From Rhodocollybia butyracea (taxonomy: Eukaryota > Basidiomycota > Agaricomycetes > Agaricales > Omphalotaceae), in contig JADNRY010000018.1 in NCBI GenBank assembly GCA_015501585.1, positions 424,508-488,507 on the forward strand: DNA of 64,000 nucleotides. The letters are read 5' to 3'. Positions 34,283-47,107 of the stretch are shown in pieces. The notes beneath the pieces were generated by a model. That model had not been told where the DNA came from. It did not search any database and saw only the letters and a program-made list of their open reading frames with translations. Position numbers and translations under genes: made by a program. Every line of letters starts with the position of its first letter. The stretch's first letter is position 1.

Positions 34283-35812
34283 GTAACCAGGATCATTTCT
34301 GTATAATATGTGAGATAATTCGACTTCTACGGTGACTTGGATATGCACCTATTCGTAATCCAGTCACTGCGCCCAAACTCCTTCCAAATTTACTCGAACG
34401 TGCATTTTGACAGGCTTACGATGCCTTCAAACTGTCCGCTTGTGCAAAGTGCATCAAATTTTTCCAAGTTGCTACACCACACCACTAGTTCGTGGAAGAT
34501 GAGCTTGCTGATGCCAACCTTCGTGGAAGTTTTTGAAATTAGCGTTTGTACCTATGTGCCAACTGTACTACTAGGTCCTACCTATTTCCCCTCTACGCTG
34601 TAGTGCAAACTACCAGTGAATGGGGCGAGGAAACCTGCGAGTTAATGGCCATACTTTCCATAAATCAGGGTATGAAGGTTCGAATTGATATGAACTTGCC
34701 GTCCAGCTCTTCCATGTGACATCAGAAACGGCGGTTTCGTGGCGATGCATGATTCTCAATCCTCTTACGACGGTATAACTGTAAGGCAGAGAACTCCCCA
34801 TGTCAGGTGCGGCTACTCACCACCAAGATAGCAATGGGTAACGCCGCCGATTGGCTCATCGTGCAGAGCAAGTTGAAGTAATGGTGTAGAGGTACCCTTC
34901 CGCTTGATGATGTTTAAATCAGTCCTCCTCCACCCAGGTGAAAGATGGCTTAGAACCTCTCCCTGCACACACGGTTGCGTGATGTCCCGGCGAGTACTAG
35001 TACACTCCTTCTTGGACAATGAATTTGACAATGTTTATTCGCCATCTCCCCTTCTTCGGTTCTCTTTGTCCTACAGCCTGAGATTCTATTACTTCGGACA
35101 TGGCACATTTGACCTACGGCACCGAGCAGGGCGACGACACTACTTTTCTCGTCGCTCCGCCAATCGCTCCTCGTTTCGCGTTACCATTCAAACTATGGAC
35201 TTTTTCTCGCATCCTTGCATAAACATTCTCATTCATAATTATTCTACTTTTCTTGCTAAGCCCTTGTTTACCGCCTCGCACCCATGAACCTAATCAGAGA
35301 GTCATCTCCAACTTGGAAACGAGCGGTCATAAAGGTCATAGACCCCACCGAGATCATACACCAATCGTCCTCCGTCGCCGGGATAAGGAAAAGGTGGCCA
35401 CGGAGATGCCAGTACCCCAATGGGGTCAAGCGGTTTTGGTGTAGAAGGGACTGGCAACATTTGCGATCGTCGCGTAGCTCCCCAAGGGTGGCGATAATGT
35501 CATTCGTTTCTTCTATGGTTCATCTTCCATGGTCTCCCAGATGTCCGGCCGTTCGAGATATTTCATAAGGGCGGGGTATCAGTTTTCGGGATTTGTAGCA
35601 CTGCCAAGTGAGGTGTTAAGGGATTTATGAAAGACTGAGCCTGCTATCTGCTTGGTTGAAGCAAAAATAAAGTTTGCATTTATGTCCGTTTTTCTAATAC
35701 TCCGCTTTCCCTGGTGCTGTCATTGTGTTCGGATGGCATCCTTGATAAAGGGTACATACGCATCCACATGATTGCGGGGGTTACGTTTTCACAGAAACGG
35801 ACCTTTGAAAAG
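34283..35812. other. Spacer, nothing recognised
   Basis: Short open frames (for example 34904-35287) have no domain, repeat or splice support. No repeats or RNA genes were seen. Confidence 0.5.
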
Positions 35813-37133
35813 CTACTCGTAATCAGACCACCATTCCAATGACTTGCGATCCACCCAATCAAGTCTTCCTGTCGCAAAGCTGCGCGGAAACACCTTCTGG
35901 ATACACTTACGATGTGTATCCGAGCTGTCCGCCTGAGCAAAATGCATTGAAACACGCATAGACGTCTGTTGGATGAGTTCGAGCAAGATCAAGTCTCCAG
36001 CATCGGACAGAACGTCGCTGTGCTGCTTCAACAGGTCGTCAGAAAAGTTCGAATTAGAATCTGCAAGTTGCTCCCGGGAATTGGATCCAAAGTTCATATG
36101 AACGTGAATAAGACGCGATATACAGGTAACATCTTCTCGGATGTTCTGCAAGAATTGGAGAAGGATCCAATCTTCACGAATGAACAGTTGTAAGTGGGAA
36201 ATTTTTGGGAAAGAGTGAGCATGCAACCGAAACGCTAAAAGAGTATGAGACTATGCAATCCCTGTTTAGTGAAGGAAGCTCACCTGGTGTGTCAACGTTT
36301 ATAATTGCTAGATGAGTGACCTCTGTACAGAGGTAAGGGAATCGCCCTTTGTCTAGTGCTCCCAGAAGGCTGCTGGCAGGCATTGCCAGATAGCGAAGGT
36401 CGCTTAAATCTAAGCAAGGCGAAGGCAAAACCACGACTTTGACCAAATCCGCACTATTCTTCACTAGATTTTTCAAACAAAGTCGCTGTAGCCGCAATGG
36501 AGGTATGCATTTTTCGCAAAAGCGGGCATTCCACCGACTAAGCATATCATCTATGATTGGCGGGTTGAACAGGGGAAACCATTGGAGCTTTGACAAACAT
36601 AATGTTTTGAGATTGGGAGCATGGACAGCTACAGAGCGCAAGATATCCTCTCTGATGTTAAAATTCCAGTGCCCTTCGATGATCAAATGCTCCAGACAGT
36701 CGATCTGTTGTAACATGATGTCGAACGCCGTGATACCACCAATGCCGCAATGATGACGCCAATTGACATGAAGGAGCCGGAGATGTTTGAACGGGAATGC
36801 CGAAGGGGCTAAAGACGATACTATCAATCTGCTGTGCGCAGCAACGTACACAGAAGTTGACGAATAACCAGGTCCAAATGGATATGAGAGTCTGAGTCCC
36901 CGAACACAAGACAGTGTATCTGGTAGAAGGGAGAAGAATGTCGGTTGCCCGTGTTCATAGAGATTGGGGTCCACACGACTCCGAGGGCCGATTCGAACGA
37001 CCCGGAACAAGTGCTTTCGACAACGAGGAAGCCATGATTTGCAGACAAGACTGCAGACTTTGAGTTCAGGAAAGGAAAACCGGAGGTGGTCAATGATAAG
37101 CTCATGAAGTTCGAAGGGGAGTAGAACGGTCAT
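35813..37133 (-). CDS. F-box domain protein
   Basis: The start MTVLLPFELHELIIDHLRFS followed by LKVCSLVCKSWLPRCRKHLF is an F-box of the basidiomycete type (a Skp1-binding adaptor of SCF ubiquitin ligases). The remainder has scattered Leu-rich segments that look like degenerate LRR strands, such as FPFKHLRLLHVNW, LEHLIIEGHW, LKTLCLSKLQWFPLF and LRYLAMPASSLLGALDKG. One intron near 36190-36290 joins to SHLQLFIREDWILLQFLQNI and a C-terminus ending at 35813. Such genes are multi-copy and fast-evolving in Agaricomycetes; the substrate cannot be guessed. Confidence 0.8.
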
Positions 37134-37650
37134 GGTTGAGAAATGGCGTACACTGGCATGAATCCTTATACTTATACGCATTGCTCGCCCACCGAATCAA
37201 CACCGCCCTATTTCGGATCCTCGATGTTTCTTTTAAGCATTGACTCGAATCAGGATACGGACTTGATTCATCATTCAAGCATTACTTCTCCCATTATATA
37301 GTAATGGCGGATGTTGGGTTGGTCAATGAATAAGCAAATGATAATTTGTTAATAGGCCGCTTGTGACATAAAGGCCGACGGGATACTTTATATAGCGGAT
37401 TGTACGCCATAACAGGTGAGGGTGCGTATGTCGTGCATACGGTTATGTTGAGGGAGTGAACGATTTCGTTGAAGAATTAATAGCTGATAAGTACGAATTC
37501 TCGGAATTAGAGTGGGGAGTAACGACACGGTACAAGTACAACCAGCTACAGCTAGCTATACGCGCAAGTCAGTCGAAAGTAGAAAATTGCAGTAGACTTG
37601 CTACACACCCAAAAAAAAACAGAATGAAGGCCTTGGCTCATTCATTCCTA
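37134..37650. other. Spacer between the F-box gene and PAM18, nothing recognised
   Basis: No coding signal was found. The F-box gene points away from here and PAM18 ends here, so the interval should hold the F-box promoter and the PAM18 3' end. Confidence 0.5.
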
Positions 37651-38010
37651 CTATCGTTTGCCATCCTTATCTAATAGGTCCTTGGCTTCATTGATTTTAC
37701 TCGCAAGGTACGGCGACCCTCCCCTGTCCGGATGATTAGCTAGCATAATTTGCCGATGTGCATCTTTTAGTTTTGTTCGTAATTGAGGACCATCTCTGGG
37801 AAAAAAAGTTCAATGACATAGTAAGATAGAAAAAAGAATTACTATGCACTTTAGTCCCAGTATTGCGATAGCTTCCTTTTTGTCCATTTTCGCTTTAAAC
37901 CCTCCTTTGGCCCATTGTTCTGCAGCACCCATTCCTGCACGTTTAATTAGGTGTCGCCCAGCGAGAGCAGCGGCGACGGCACCAGCTCCCAGCAGAAAAG
38001 TTGTAGCCAT
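37651..38010 (-). CDS. PAM18: Mitochondrial import motor J-protein Pam18/Tim14
   Basis: Pam18 stimulates mitochondrial Hsp70 at the TIM23 import channel from the inner membrane. Exon 1 gives the membrane anchor [20 protein letters not shown], then [20 protein letters not shown] and [12 protein letters not shown] 50-60 nt intron leads to [20 protein letters not shown] and [19 protein letters not shown], with the HPD motif of the degenerate J-domain. The stop is at 37651. The length of about 105 residues is normal for short fungal forms. It is divergent to PCC1, with only 63 bp between starts. Confidence 0.93.
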
Positions 38011-38073
38011 GAAGGAAGAAAGTAAGAAATAAGCGGAAAATAAGCGCTTACATACTCAACCTTTACTTTAACC
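38011..38073. promoter_or_regulatory. Shared 63-bp divergent promoter, PAM18 / PCC1
   Basis: This is the entire sequence between the two start codons. Both genes must be driven from it or from elements inside the neighbour. Confidence 0.6.
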
Positions 38074-38466
38074 ATGTCCGACGACTGGCATTCAGTGTGA
38101 GATCTGTAACCATCTGTAACCAGACGGTATTCATCTCAATCTAATCCACTAAAGCACGTTGAAGATCCCTTTTGCATCGGAAAAACATGCCCTGATTGCG
38201 AAACAAACGATTCAAGTCGATCCAGAACTACAGCCCCACGCTGTGAAGCGAACTATAGAAGTGAGGGGAAATTTTCTTGTTGCGTATGTGGACCAGAATT
38301 CTTCATATGACTTTGAAAATCATTCTGACTTTATCGCAGAACTTTCTCCACTCTGACCGTTCGTCTCGCACGTTTAGCATCCAATTCCTTTCTTGAAAAC
38401 GTAGATCTCGTTGTTCGTACACTAGAGCAATTCAGCGAAGAGGCAGAAAAGCCTCCCTCATCATAG
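38074..38466 (+). CDS. PCC1: EKC/KEOPS complex subunit Pcc1
   Basis: Pcc1 is the small dimerising subunit of KEOPS, which makes the t6A modification on tRNAs. Three exons: MSDDWHSV is followed by an intron with donor GTGAGA. The second exon is TLKIPFASEKHALIAKQTIQ, VDPELQPHAVKRTIEVRGN and FLVA. After a second intron (donor GTATGT, ending near 38340) the third gives TFSTLTVRLARLASNSFLEN and VDLVVRTLEQFSEEAEK, stop at 38466. This is the whole Pcc1 domain at the usual size (about 95 residues). Confidence 0.9.
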
Positions 38467-38559
38467 TATTTACGTCGTTTACAACAAATGCAAGACTACA
38501 GAGATAAAGATTGTCGTTTGTCTTTGCTCGTTACTCCTGAGCTTTTCAAGATTTAGGTC

Positions 38560-40104
38560 CTAAGCCTCTTTCTCATCACCCTCTTCAGCCTTAGCCTTCT
38601 TCTTCTTGCTCTTCTTACTTTCACGTAGGTTCCTGGCTAGTAATCCCTTGAGCTCCTCGTCTTCCAGCTCCTTCTCCGTTTTGACAAGCTCTGGCTTGTA
38701 CCAAATAGGCGGGAGGGTGATCATTGTAGGGCCGGCGGGAAGCAGGGCAATAGTAAAGTGGAAGGCAGCCACAAAAGTGTTCGCAGGGGTGTAACTAGAA
38801 ATGAAAATTGAATGAAAAACGTCTCCTTCATATGTAGTTCGAACTGTCACGTACACAACATCATAAGGTTTGACTAGACTGTGTTGGACAGCTTCCTGCA
38901 GTCCCATGCGGGCCCGTTTCTCATCTTCGAGACACCGGATGTTGAACGGGAACGAACCAGCCTTCTTCTGCACCTCAGAGAAAACGGCACGAGACGTTTT
39001 CATCTTCAGCTGGTAGGTGATAGCAGAATCCCTCTGGTACAGGGTCGTCCGAGACTCTTCGACTCTGGCCTATCGATTTGACGTTGAATGGTTAGCGATT
39101 ATCGACGCGTAAATAGAATGACGAACCTTGCCGTCCTCTCCAGACGATACAAGGATGTCGATTCCATATACCTCGCCTTCAGCAAAGGTGGCGGCCTCGA
39201 AGTCGCGTTTCTGACCCTCGCTAGGGTTCAGGATGATACGCTTTTTGCCATCAATAACGTTCTGGGTCTGCTGGCATGACAGCATTCCTATACGATCCGA
39301 TTTAAGCACTATCTAGATCGACGTTAGCTTGAGAGTACACACCTTCTACAGGTTTGCAATCCCAGGCAGAGGTGACCCGACCGACAGCCTCAGTTACAGC
39401 CCAATTTTTGTTTCCAACTTTTACTGTACGCATTGCGATCTCTGCGGCGGTCCATGCAGCTTTGATAACATCTGCGCGGCGACCAGTGACTGGGTTTTGT
39501 GCACTGGCACCAACAACGAGAGTCTCTGCACTGACTGCTGCAAATCCATCGATGTGAGCTCCAAGGTGAAGCTTCACAACGTCGTCCTTGACGAGAGCTT
39601 GCGATGACTGAGGATCAGACCTGTTTGCAATTTGGGTATCAGTAAAAAAACGATAGATGTGCACAGATGACGCACGCGAGCGGTGAAAAATGGGAAACCG
39701 TGTTGTTGACGGAGACACATGTCGGAAAAGCAACACCTAAACCGATAGATTATCATGATGGGGTAAAAACAGCGATTGGATTAAAGTTCCGCGACGCACC
39801 TTTGAGGACTTTTACGCCCTTGACTGGTTTATTGTAAACTGCTGCGGTTCCTTGTTCGAGAAGTTTGTCGCCCTCGACACAAAGATCGAGTACTGTTGCG
39901 CCTTCGACACAAAGTTCAATGAGCTTCTTCATAACATTGTTGACAATGTCCGCCGCGGTCTATGGTTGATGATTAGTCTCAATGGATTTTTTTACGATCT
40001 TATATCTGACCAACCTTGTATTTGGTTAAATCGGCTTCAGCGGTTGAGGGTTTTTTATCCTCAACCACTGGGGCGGCAGCAGCGGGTTTTTCAGTGTCGG
40101 ACAT
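38560..40104 (-). CDS. EBP1/PA2G4-type M24 protein (curved DNA-binding Cdb4-like)
   Basis: It has the methionine-aminopeptidase fold but belongs to the non-peptidase EBP1 branch, which binds RNA and ribosomal particles. The start MSDTEKPAAAAPVVEDKKPS is followed by ADIVNNVMKKLIELCVEGAT and VLDLCVEGDKLLEQGTAAVY. Then come DDVVKLHLGAHIDGFAAVSA, ETLVVGAS and NWAVTEAVGRVTSAWDCKP. The large last exon begins MKTSRAVFSEVQKKAGSFPF, continues with ALLPAGPTMITLPPIWYKPE and ends in the Lys-rich tail KKSKKKKAKAEEG typical of EBP1. About five introns are present. The metal ligands of true aminopeptidases appear not to be kept. Confidence 0.9.
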
Positions 40105-41579
40105 GAGGGTACAAAGTAGACGATGTTGAGCGCTTCCGCCGAGCTCTGGTTGGCTCAAATAGGAAATGTCGTAATCGGAGCCGCGTTCAAAAATTGGAGA
40201 CTCAAAGCGTGTCTACTATGATTTCACCCAATGTCAGTCATGTCAATACCTCAGCCTTACTGATCATTCTGCATAGAACACAATACGCACTTTGACTAAC
40301 CACTGCCAGGGCATGGACAAACTTTTACTCTGCTATTCGACGATCCATTGCAGGAACGAGAACAGTGCGACAATTCGGCGGCCAAACTGGAATAAATTCC
40401 TCCACACTGAAGAATACTTAAGGCTACGAGAACTCTCAAGAAAGTCGCAGAAATTCTGTTATCACCTAGATGATCCCCACCAATCCATCGAGCCAACTAA
40501 CATCCGAAACAATATCATTCAACTCTACCCAGACTCCATCGATATCGTTCAGAAGAAGCACATTATTAAATAACTAACGGTAGCTCCCAAAGCGATCGAG
40601 CCGCTGAATACTCATTCCTCTTCCTGTCCAAAACACTAATCGTGCCGTTTCCACAGGCTATGAAGCTTCTGAATGCTCTCATGTTTGTGGAAGTCACTCT
40701 ATGCCATGTCTGCTACACTGTCTAGAGCGTATGTTGTCTGGCACTTGATCAAACTATAGCTTACGTTTCTGCGCTTGATGGTCTAAGAAGGCCATCGGGT
40801 GGCTGCGTTTAGTAGAGTAAGGTAACTAGTAAAGCACGACGCGCGAATGCTATTTAAGATACAATGACGATAAAGTTTCAACTTGAAGTCCCATCTTGGG
40901 CAGGTGTTCTTTGATGCTGGGATGTTTCAAGTAATGTCTCGTCAGTACACGTCAGTGAGGGCGGTGTCAGAAACACCAGGAATATTAGACCTGGTTGAGT
41001 GCACTTGCTGGGTGAATCTATTCATTAGCAGTACTTGCGGCCAGAGCTCCACACAGAATTCATTGACCTTGAGCTATAGCACGGCTTGGCAGAATGAATC
41101 GATTTCTATCATCTCAATGCTATTCATCGCATTCTTTCAGCTTGGCTACCGCAAACGATCCAATGAACAGGCCTATAGCATCATCTACCGAGGAATTTCT
41201 GCGATATTTAGACCGGGAGATCAGCTCAGGTAACGTGCGGTCCACATCGTAAGAGCCTAGTTTCTCTTCTGGGAATCCACTGATCGCTGAGGTTCCTTTA
41301 GTGGGAGGCACTCCGCTCATGGTTCCCCTACAAGAAGAGATAGTGATATACGGTTCCCAAAGAGGGGACCTCGGGCTCGATCGAGGACTTCCATGCTCTC
41401 GTCAACTGTCGAGCTTTCGATACAAGGTTCGACACTCAACGCGTTTATTCATAACATTAACAGGATCTGCCCATCGGTACATGGATCTTTCATTTTTATT
41501 GCCATGTTATGCCTGCAAAAATTCGTTCAACAAACCAAATCAGCCGGAGCACTTTAGCTATATATGGGTTTGGAGGGTT
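40105..41579. other. Spacer, nothing recognised
   Basis: Open frames on both strands are short and lack domains or splice logic. The interval contains the promoter of the EBP1-like gene near 40105-40250. Confidence 0.5.
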
Positions 41580-42196
41580 CTACTGGGCCGTAGAACTTTC
41601 AGAAGCTTCCCATGGTTTCCTCCTAGATGGGACTGTGGATTCGGTAGGAGGAGCAGCCTAGAAGCTTGATGAGCCAAAAACACGTGAAGGAAAATCGACA
41701 GCAGCGCCTGACATTCAAGTCTCCAGCAATAGTCTTGTTATTTGGGATTTCATCCAGCTTCCCTGCTTCGATCAGAGCCTGAACCTGGGCAAGGGACAGA
41801 ACAGGTTCGTGGCTGTTGCTTGCGCTAAGAGTCGCGGAAGTATTATTCGAGATGTCCTTGGAATCAGTAGAATTCACAAGAAGGCTGTCTCCGTAGGCTT
41901 GGACTTCTTCAATGGATAGTGAGTTGCCGGTTGTACTACAGAGATTTTTTATCTTAATTTATGAGAATTCGAGGCGTAAATGCATACCGGTTAAAGTAGA
42001 ATACGCGCATAGACCGAAGAAGATTATCCGGTACATCTTGAGAATTTGCAGCGACTATGTCAGAGAGACCTTTCTTACAAAGCCTAAGTTTGTCCGCTAT
42101 GTAGTTAGAGGACAACAGTCGTACCTTGAAGTGCTCATCTGATTCAAAAGGATAAGACAGGTACTCCGAAAGGACAACAGAGGGCTTGACTGACAT
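41580..42196 (-). CDS. Small PEX39-like candidate peroxin with C-terminal KPWE motif
   Basis: Four small exons splice in phase into about 150 residues. MSVKPSVVLSEYLSYPFESD and EHFK join to KGLSDIVAANSQDVPDNLLR and SMRVFYFNR. The next exon reads TTGNSLSIEEVQAYGDSLLV and VLSLAQVQALIEAGKLDEIP (ending NNKTIAGDLN). The last exon is AAPPTESTVPSRRKPWEASE, stop at 41580. The pattern of an aromatic/acidic helix, then Q-x-L-I-x-x-G-x-x-x-x-I-P, then a C-terminal K/R-P-W-E fits what I recall of the small proteins recently named PEX39, which help PTS2 import into peroxisomes. The exon logic is strong; the family name rests on motif memory only. Confidence 0.6.
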
Positions 42197-45152
42197 CTGG
42201 GCATAAAGAACGTGGGCGCTTACTACTAGCGCTTCGTTTGATGACGGGACGTACCGGGCCGGATATAGTTCTGCTCTTCCAAAACGAAAAAATTAGTCCC
42301 CCCAAAAGATATGAACTTCACAGCTACAACTGCTGGGCGGTGGGAGGCAGGAGGGCCAGGGAGTGGCCAAGGCCGCTTTCCGGCACTGTACAGCCTCAGT
42401 AGAAGCTGCTCCTAGTATGTACTCAGTGGTTCCTACTGTAACGGCTCCAACTCACCCACGCTTTGCTAATCGGCGCCCATGGCTTAACGGACATGTTCTC
42501 TTTGCGGGTTGTTATCTTGTTCTCTAAGTATACTCATACTCAGTCTGAATGAGCTAATTCTTGACAACTCACAGGTATTACATTGGTCTGGTATACTTGC
42601 TTATACTTGATGTTGAAAAGTGGTTTAGGAACAGGGCTTCAACGAGTCGGAGATGTGAGCCTACCCGCGTCCCCTGTAGGCCTCAATCTCGGAACGCCGG
42701 GAATGCTATTAACATTTCTCACAGGACGTTCATCCGTATAACAGAATTGCGGGAACCCAAGCCGGGTATATGCACATAACGTTTTTGTTCAATGAACATA
42801 CTTACTGCTATTCGATGCATGAGTTCTGGTACAAGAATGTGATGTTTGTATCACAGTGGGTCCTTCTCAAAGAGACCCCGGGAAGTCCTTTTCCAGCCTT
42901 TATGCTAAGCTGTACAGATTCTTCGTTGGTTCCTTTTTCGATTATTATTTACGGCCTCTAAGTTAACCTACCCTTTCTTTTCTCGATGGGTTTAGATCTG
43001 CATCAAGGATTGACGGACTTCGAAAATCTCCCTTTCGAGATAACGATTCTGTACGACGGACGGAATGCTATTAGTTAATTTACCCAAGTACGGCGAGACA
43101 AACGTTTAACGAAGACAGGCTTTTTCGCTACGATCGAGACAATTCAATGGAATCATCAGTAGATGACTGGTTTTAGCTGATTTTTCACTACTGGTGTTGC
43201 CCGACAGCGTAGTGTATATCGAAACTAAAGCTTTAAGTAGGGCCAAAGCCTTGACCAGCATTTGGGCTCATCAATTATTCCAAAGTACTCTGCGATCAAT
43301 TAGGATGGCCTGGTTTTGTATATTGAGTCGAAGCTAGAAAGCTAGGAAAAGATAACAAATGTCATCTATCATTGTCTCCTTCCATACGCTCCTTCATGCA
43401 TGTATGCGTGACCCTACTCAGCTCAAAGCACGCCAAGATCCTATCAATATTTTCTGGGTAATGGTGCTGGTCAGTCTCATAGACTCTCATTTAACATATT
43501 TACCATGTCTGTCCTTCACCCGAAGCATTCGTTGATTGCATGGAAGATTGGATAGACCAGTGGCAGACACAACTTGGACAGACAAACAAACTCGAGGACG
43601 AGTCGGAGCAATGGTTGTATTATATGCCCTACAGCGGGATCCCACGACTCGGAGGAACAATCATCGCACTCTAAGAGAAACTCGACCCACAAAGGAAGAT
43701 AGGCTTGCAAACCCTCCCAATGGGGTTAGTTTCGCTATGAATGGACGACTGCCTACGACTGCCGAGTCTGTTTCTTTTGATACGAACTTTGAAGTAGATC
43801 TCCCTCTTGGCACAGAACACCCTTGTAACAAGCAGCAGGTGCCACTCGTAGTGATAAGTGAATGTTAGCTTCCGTCATTAAATAATCAGAAAGTTAAACC
43901 ACGTTGAGATGCAACTTCATATAGACTACCCATTACGCATTGCCCACTGCTGTGGGCCGTCCCTAACCCTTAGCTGCGCAAGAAACCCAGTGGCCACCAT
44001 GACCGAACTCTCTTCCGGGTGATCTGAGAATATATTATAGGGGCTCTCTTGCGATCTTAATGGAAATGGTTTCTTCTGTCCTTTATAATCTTTGCTTGAC
44101 GAGTCTAGTCCAAGAGTATTGACTGTCAGATCTAGGAAAGCACTCAACGTCAGACCTTGGGGGGTTGAATATAATAGCAAAAGGACGGGGAGAACATGAA
44201 TCCGGACCCCGTTCAGCCCTGTTCCCGTTGACTGGGCAACAAATGGCAACCATGCTCTTCTGAGACCAAAATATGAAAGAGACCGCCCAACACCGTAGCG
44301 ATCCTATCGCGTCCTTTGTCGTCGAACTAGCAAGAGCGAACAAAACGCCGACCAAATTGAAACATTAGAGTCGAACATCAAGACTTATCGAGACGCGGTC
44401 GTGACTTGTAGGAGCTTGTAGGTGGTACGGCACTTGCCCAAACCAGTAGTACCCGCCCCGGTCAGGTTCAGTTTTATAACCGCGTCGCCTGCGCGCTATG
44501 AAATTGAGTTTACTTTACTCCGATACAGTACTTACTTACAAATGAATCTGAAATGATGCTCCATTTTGGCAGACTGACTTTATATGTAGCATGTTGCACT
44601 AGATTGCTGAAATCTTTTCCTTTGAGTACCGGCTTTCTCAATGGGTTTAGATTTATAGTATTGATGTTTCTCGTATCTGAGCTTTTGAGGAGATCGAGCT
44701 TGGCTTCTAATTAAATGCGACTACCTCCTGGTCCTCCTACATACAACATAGTATGCCAGTAAGTAACTTGCTCGACAGACAGAATGATGACGGAAAAATT
44801 AAATAGATCTTTACATGCAAGCAAAGACAATGAGGGTATGTACTTATTCCATGTACAATAACTAGTGATGATGCGTATAACGGGGCGGTATAATTATACT
44901 TCTCCATAAACAAAGATAAAAGCAGTGAGGTAGATCTGGTAGTCACTCACATACGGAGGTATGCGAGCTCAACATGGATGAATGAATAGATGGAAGAGGG
45001 ATGAACGAACGGGATGGATATGCAGAAATGATATAGTAAATAGATATGAATATGCAATGTCGATAGCTGGCAAGACTAATAAATCCGAAATAAGTAGCAG
45101 TGGAAAAGAACATAACAGTGTGCTGGGCGGACCACCTTAGTTGGTTCCAGTG
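42197..45152. other. 3-kb spacer, nothing recognised
   Basis: The frames are scattered and short (for example 43536-43868). Nothing resembles a transposase, an RNA gene or a conserved domain. No long direct or inverted repeats were noticed by eye. Confidence 0.5.
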
Positions 45153-47107
45153 TCATTTAGGTTTCCATGCCACGAACCCACGTATGGCCCTGCAGATATT
45201 CGTGGAGGGTGGAGCTTCGATAGGCTTCATGTCCAAGCTTTTCCTCCAAACCCGCCAATCGGGACGTTCACCTGCAGGTTCAGGCCAGAGGAGTTCGAAC
45301 ATAATGTTGTCTCGCATCCCTATACGATCAGTCATATCACTGAAAATAAGAAACAAGAATTAGAATTGTATCAATAATTGAGCGGGTTTGAGTGGGTTTG
45401 AGCATTACCGACCTTTCCCAATTACTCCAGACGCGATCAAAGCTTTCCCGAGCGGCAGTTTTGGCTGACATTACAGCGCGATGACCTTCCTTCAATCGAG
45501 CCTGGGTTGTTGTGGGAGGTAAATCTGGGCTATAGAGTTTCGCGTACTCAACCCATATGGCCTCTTTACAGGCAATTACTGTGTGAACAGTTCTTGCAAG
45601 ATGCATCGGTGCCCATGAGAAGATCCTTTTGGGCCCTTTGGATGATGTGGAGCTTTCGTGGCCGTTTGAATTCTCATCGGAATCTGAATGGCGACCGGTC
45701 GAGCGTGAAAGTTCGAACTGTCCTTCGGGGTCTAACGTGTAAGAACGGTCATCTAGACAGAATAACCGAGAGTCTGATGATGAATTGGGAGGAAGAGGGA
45801 TATGTAGGGTAGGGTGTGTTTTGACGTCTACAAAACAAGAGGACAGGTAGAATGGAAGGACTGTGATAAGTTGGGGGGCTAAGAATCGATGCGACAACAT
45901 TGCGTCCCAAGCAGCCTTTAGACGCGAGTGGTCTTGAGGATGCGTATCAAAGGAGCTGGTTGCGGGTGTCGGAGGCACATGCGTTATTAGTGGAATGAGG
46001 GAGGAGTGCGATCTGTAACTTTGAGCAGATTTGGGGCTGAAATGCAATGTCGGAGTGGGTAATGTAGATGTCGGAGATTCCTGCAAGGGAGATAAACTCG
46101 CTTTCTTGTGTAGTGTCCCTTCCAGGAGGTCATCTTGACTGTGGTCCCAAGGGCTTATGGAATATGCTGTCATTGAGCTCCTGGTGGATGGTAAGGAATC
46201 GCTGGGAAGTAAATCCATAGCAAGAGGAGTTGGCCGAGGTCGGCGGCGGGCAGCCTCACAGTAGGGAAATATTAAGTCCTCTTCGAAAATCTGCAGATTA
46301 TTCAATAGTTGATACAGGGTGGAATCGTGAGGGCGTACCTCCAAAACGGCGCCAGGTTTCATAACACGCGAAACTTCCTATATTGAGAGATCAGAAAACG
46401 TCTAAAACCACCGAGATTGAGTAAAGGTACCTCCAGAACAAATTGCCACTGTGGGTTGATGAATTAACGGTATACCAGGGTAAAAAAAAAAGTAAGGAAA
46501 CGAACTTCATCTTCTGGTACTGCGAGTCCTATTCGGGCCATCCGTACGAAGTCAAATTGGTTGGAAGGGAATGGAAGCCCATCTAATCTGCAGTATAGGT
46601 GAGATGGAAGTATTGTCCGTAATGGCTAAAACCCACAAATTTCCGTGCACCCAAATGACTCGTCGCGCAAGATCTTTGTAGAATTCAAGGTTCTGAATCT
46701 TGGGTTGAATGTCCTTAACATCCAGACCAATTATTTGACTGTCCTGTAGAACCCGAGCATTGATAGCCGCAAACCAATAACACTGAACCATGAACTCACT
46801 GGCCATTGCTGAGCAGCTTCCAAAGCCCAGATCCCTGAGCCTGTACCCAGATCGAGCACCATTTTTGGCGGGGTCTCGAATTGATTCAAGGTAAGGCTTT
46901 TGTAGCATCGTTTGAAAAAAATATGGTCCCAATTGTCACTACAGATAGTTCAAAGAAAGTTATACGAGAGAAATTGAGAGAAACAACCCACTAGGTTTGC
47001 ATATCAGGTGAATAATCCAAAGGATATGGAACTTGGCCTGGTCTTCGTCTGAACACCTTTTCCTTGAGGAGAAGGGCCTCTACGTCCTTCTCTGCTAGGT
47101 GTCCCAT
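45153..47107 (-). CDS. SAM-dependent methyltransferase, UMTA-like
   Basis: The minus strand starts MGHLAEKDVEALLLKEKVFR and VPYPLDYSPDMQTYDNWDH. The SAM-binding motif I is VLDLGTGSGIWALEAAQQWP (about 46790-46850), followed by IIGLDVKDIQPKI and NLLDGLPFPSNQFDFVRMAR. MKPGAVLEVRPHD is the post-motif region. A long Ser/Pro-rich insertion (about 45640-46260) separates this from the last helices (WAPMHLARTVHTVIACKEAI and GHRAVMSAKTAARESFDRVW), and the C-terminus ends IRGFVAWKPK at 45153. Introns splice in phase. This type is common in mushrooms and often annotated only as methyltransferase; the substrate is unknown. Confidence 0.85.

Noticed and set aside
34904..35287. 127-residue plus-strand frame
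   Set aside because: No recognisable domain; neighbouring frames are equally open in pieces, so no gene is supported.
43536..43868. 110-residue plus-strand frame in the 42-45 kb spacer
   Set aside because: Considered as a transposon or helicase fragment, but no motif could be identified in any frame.
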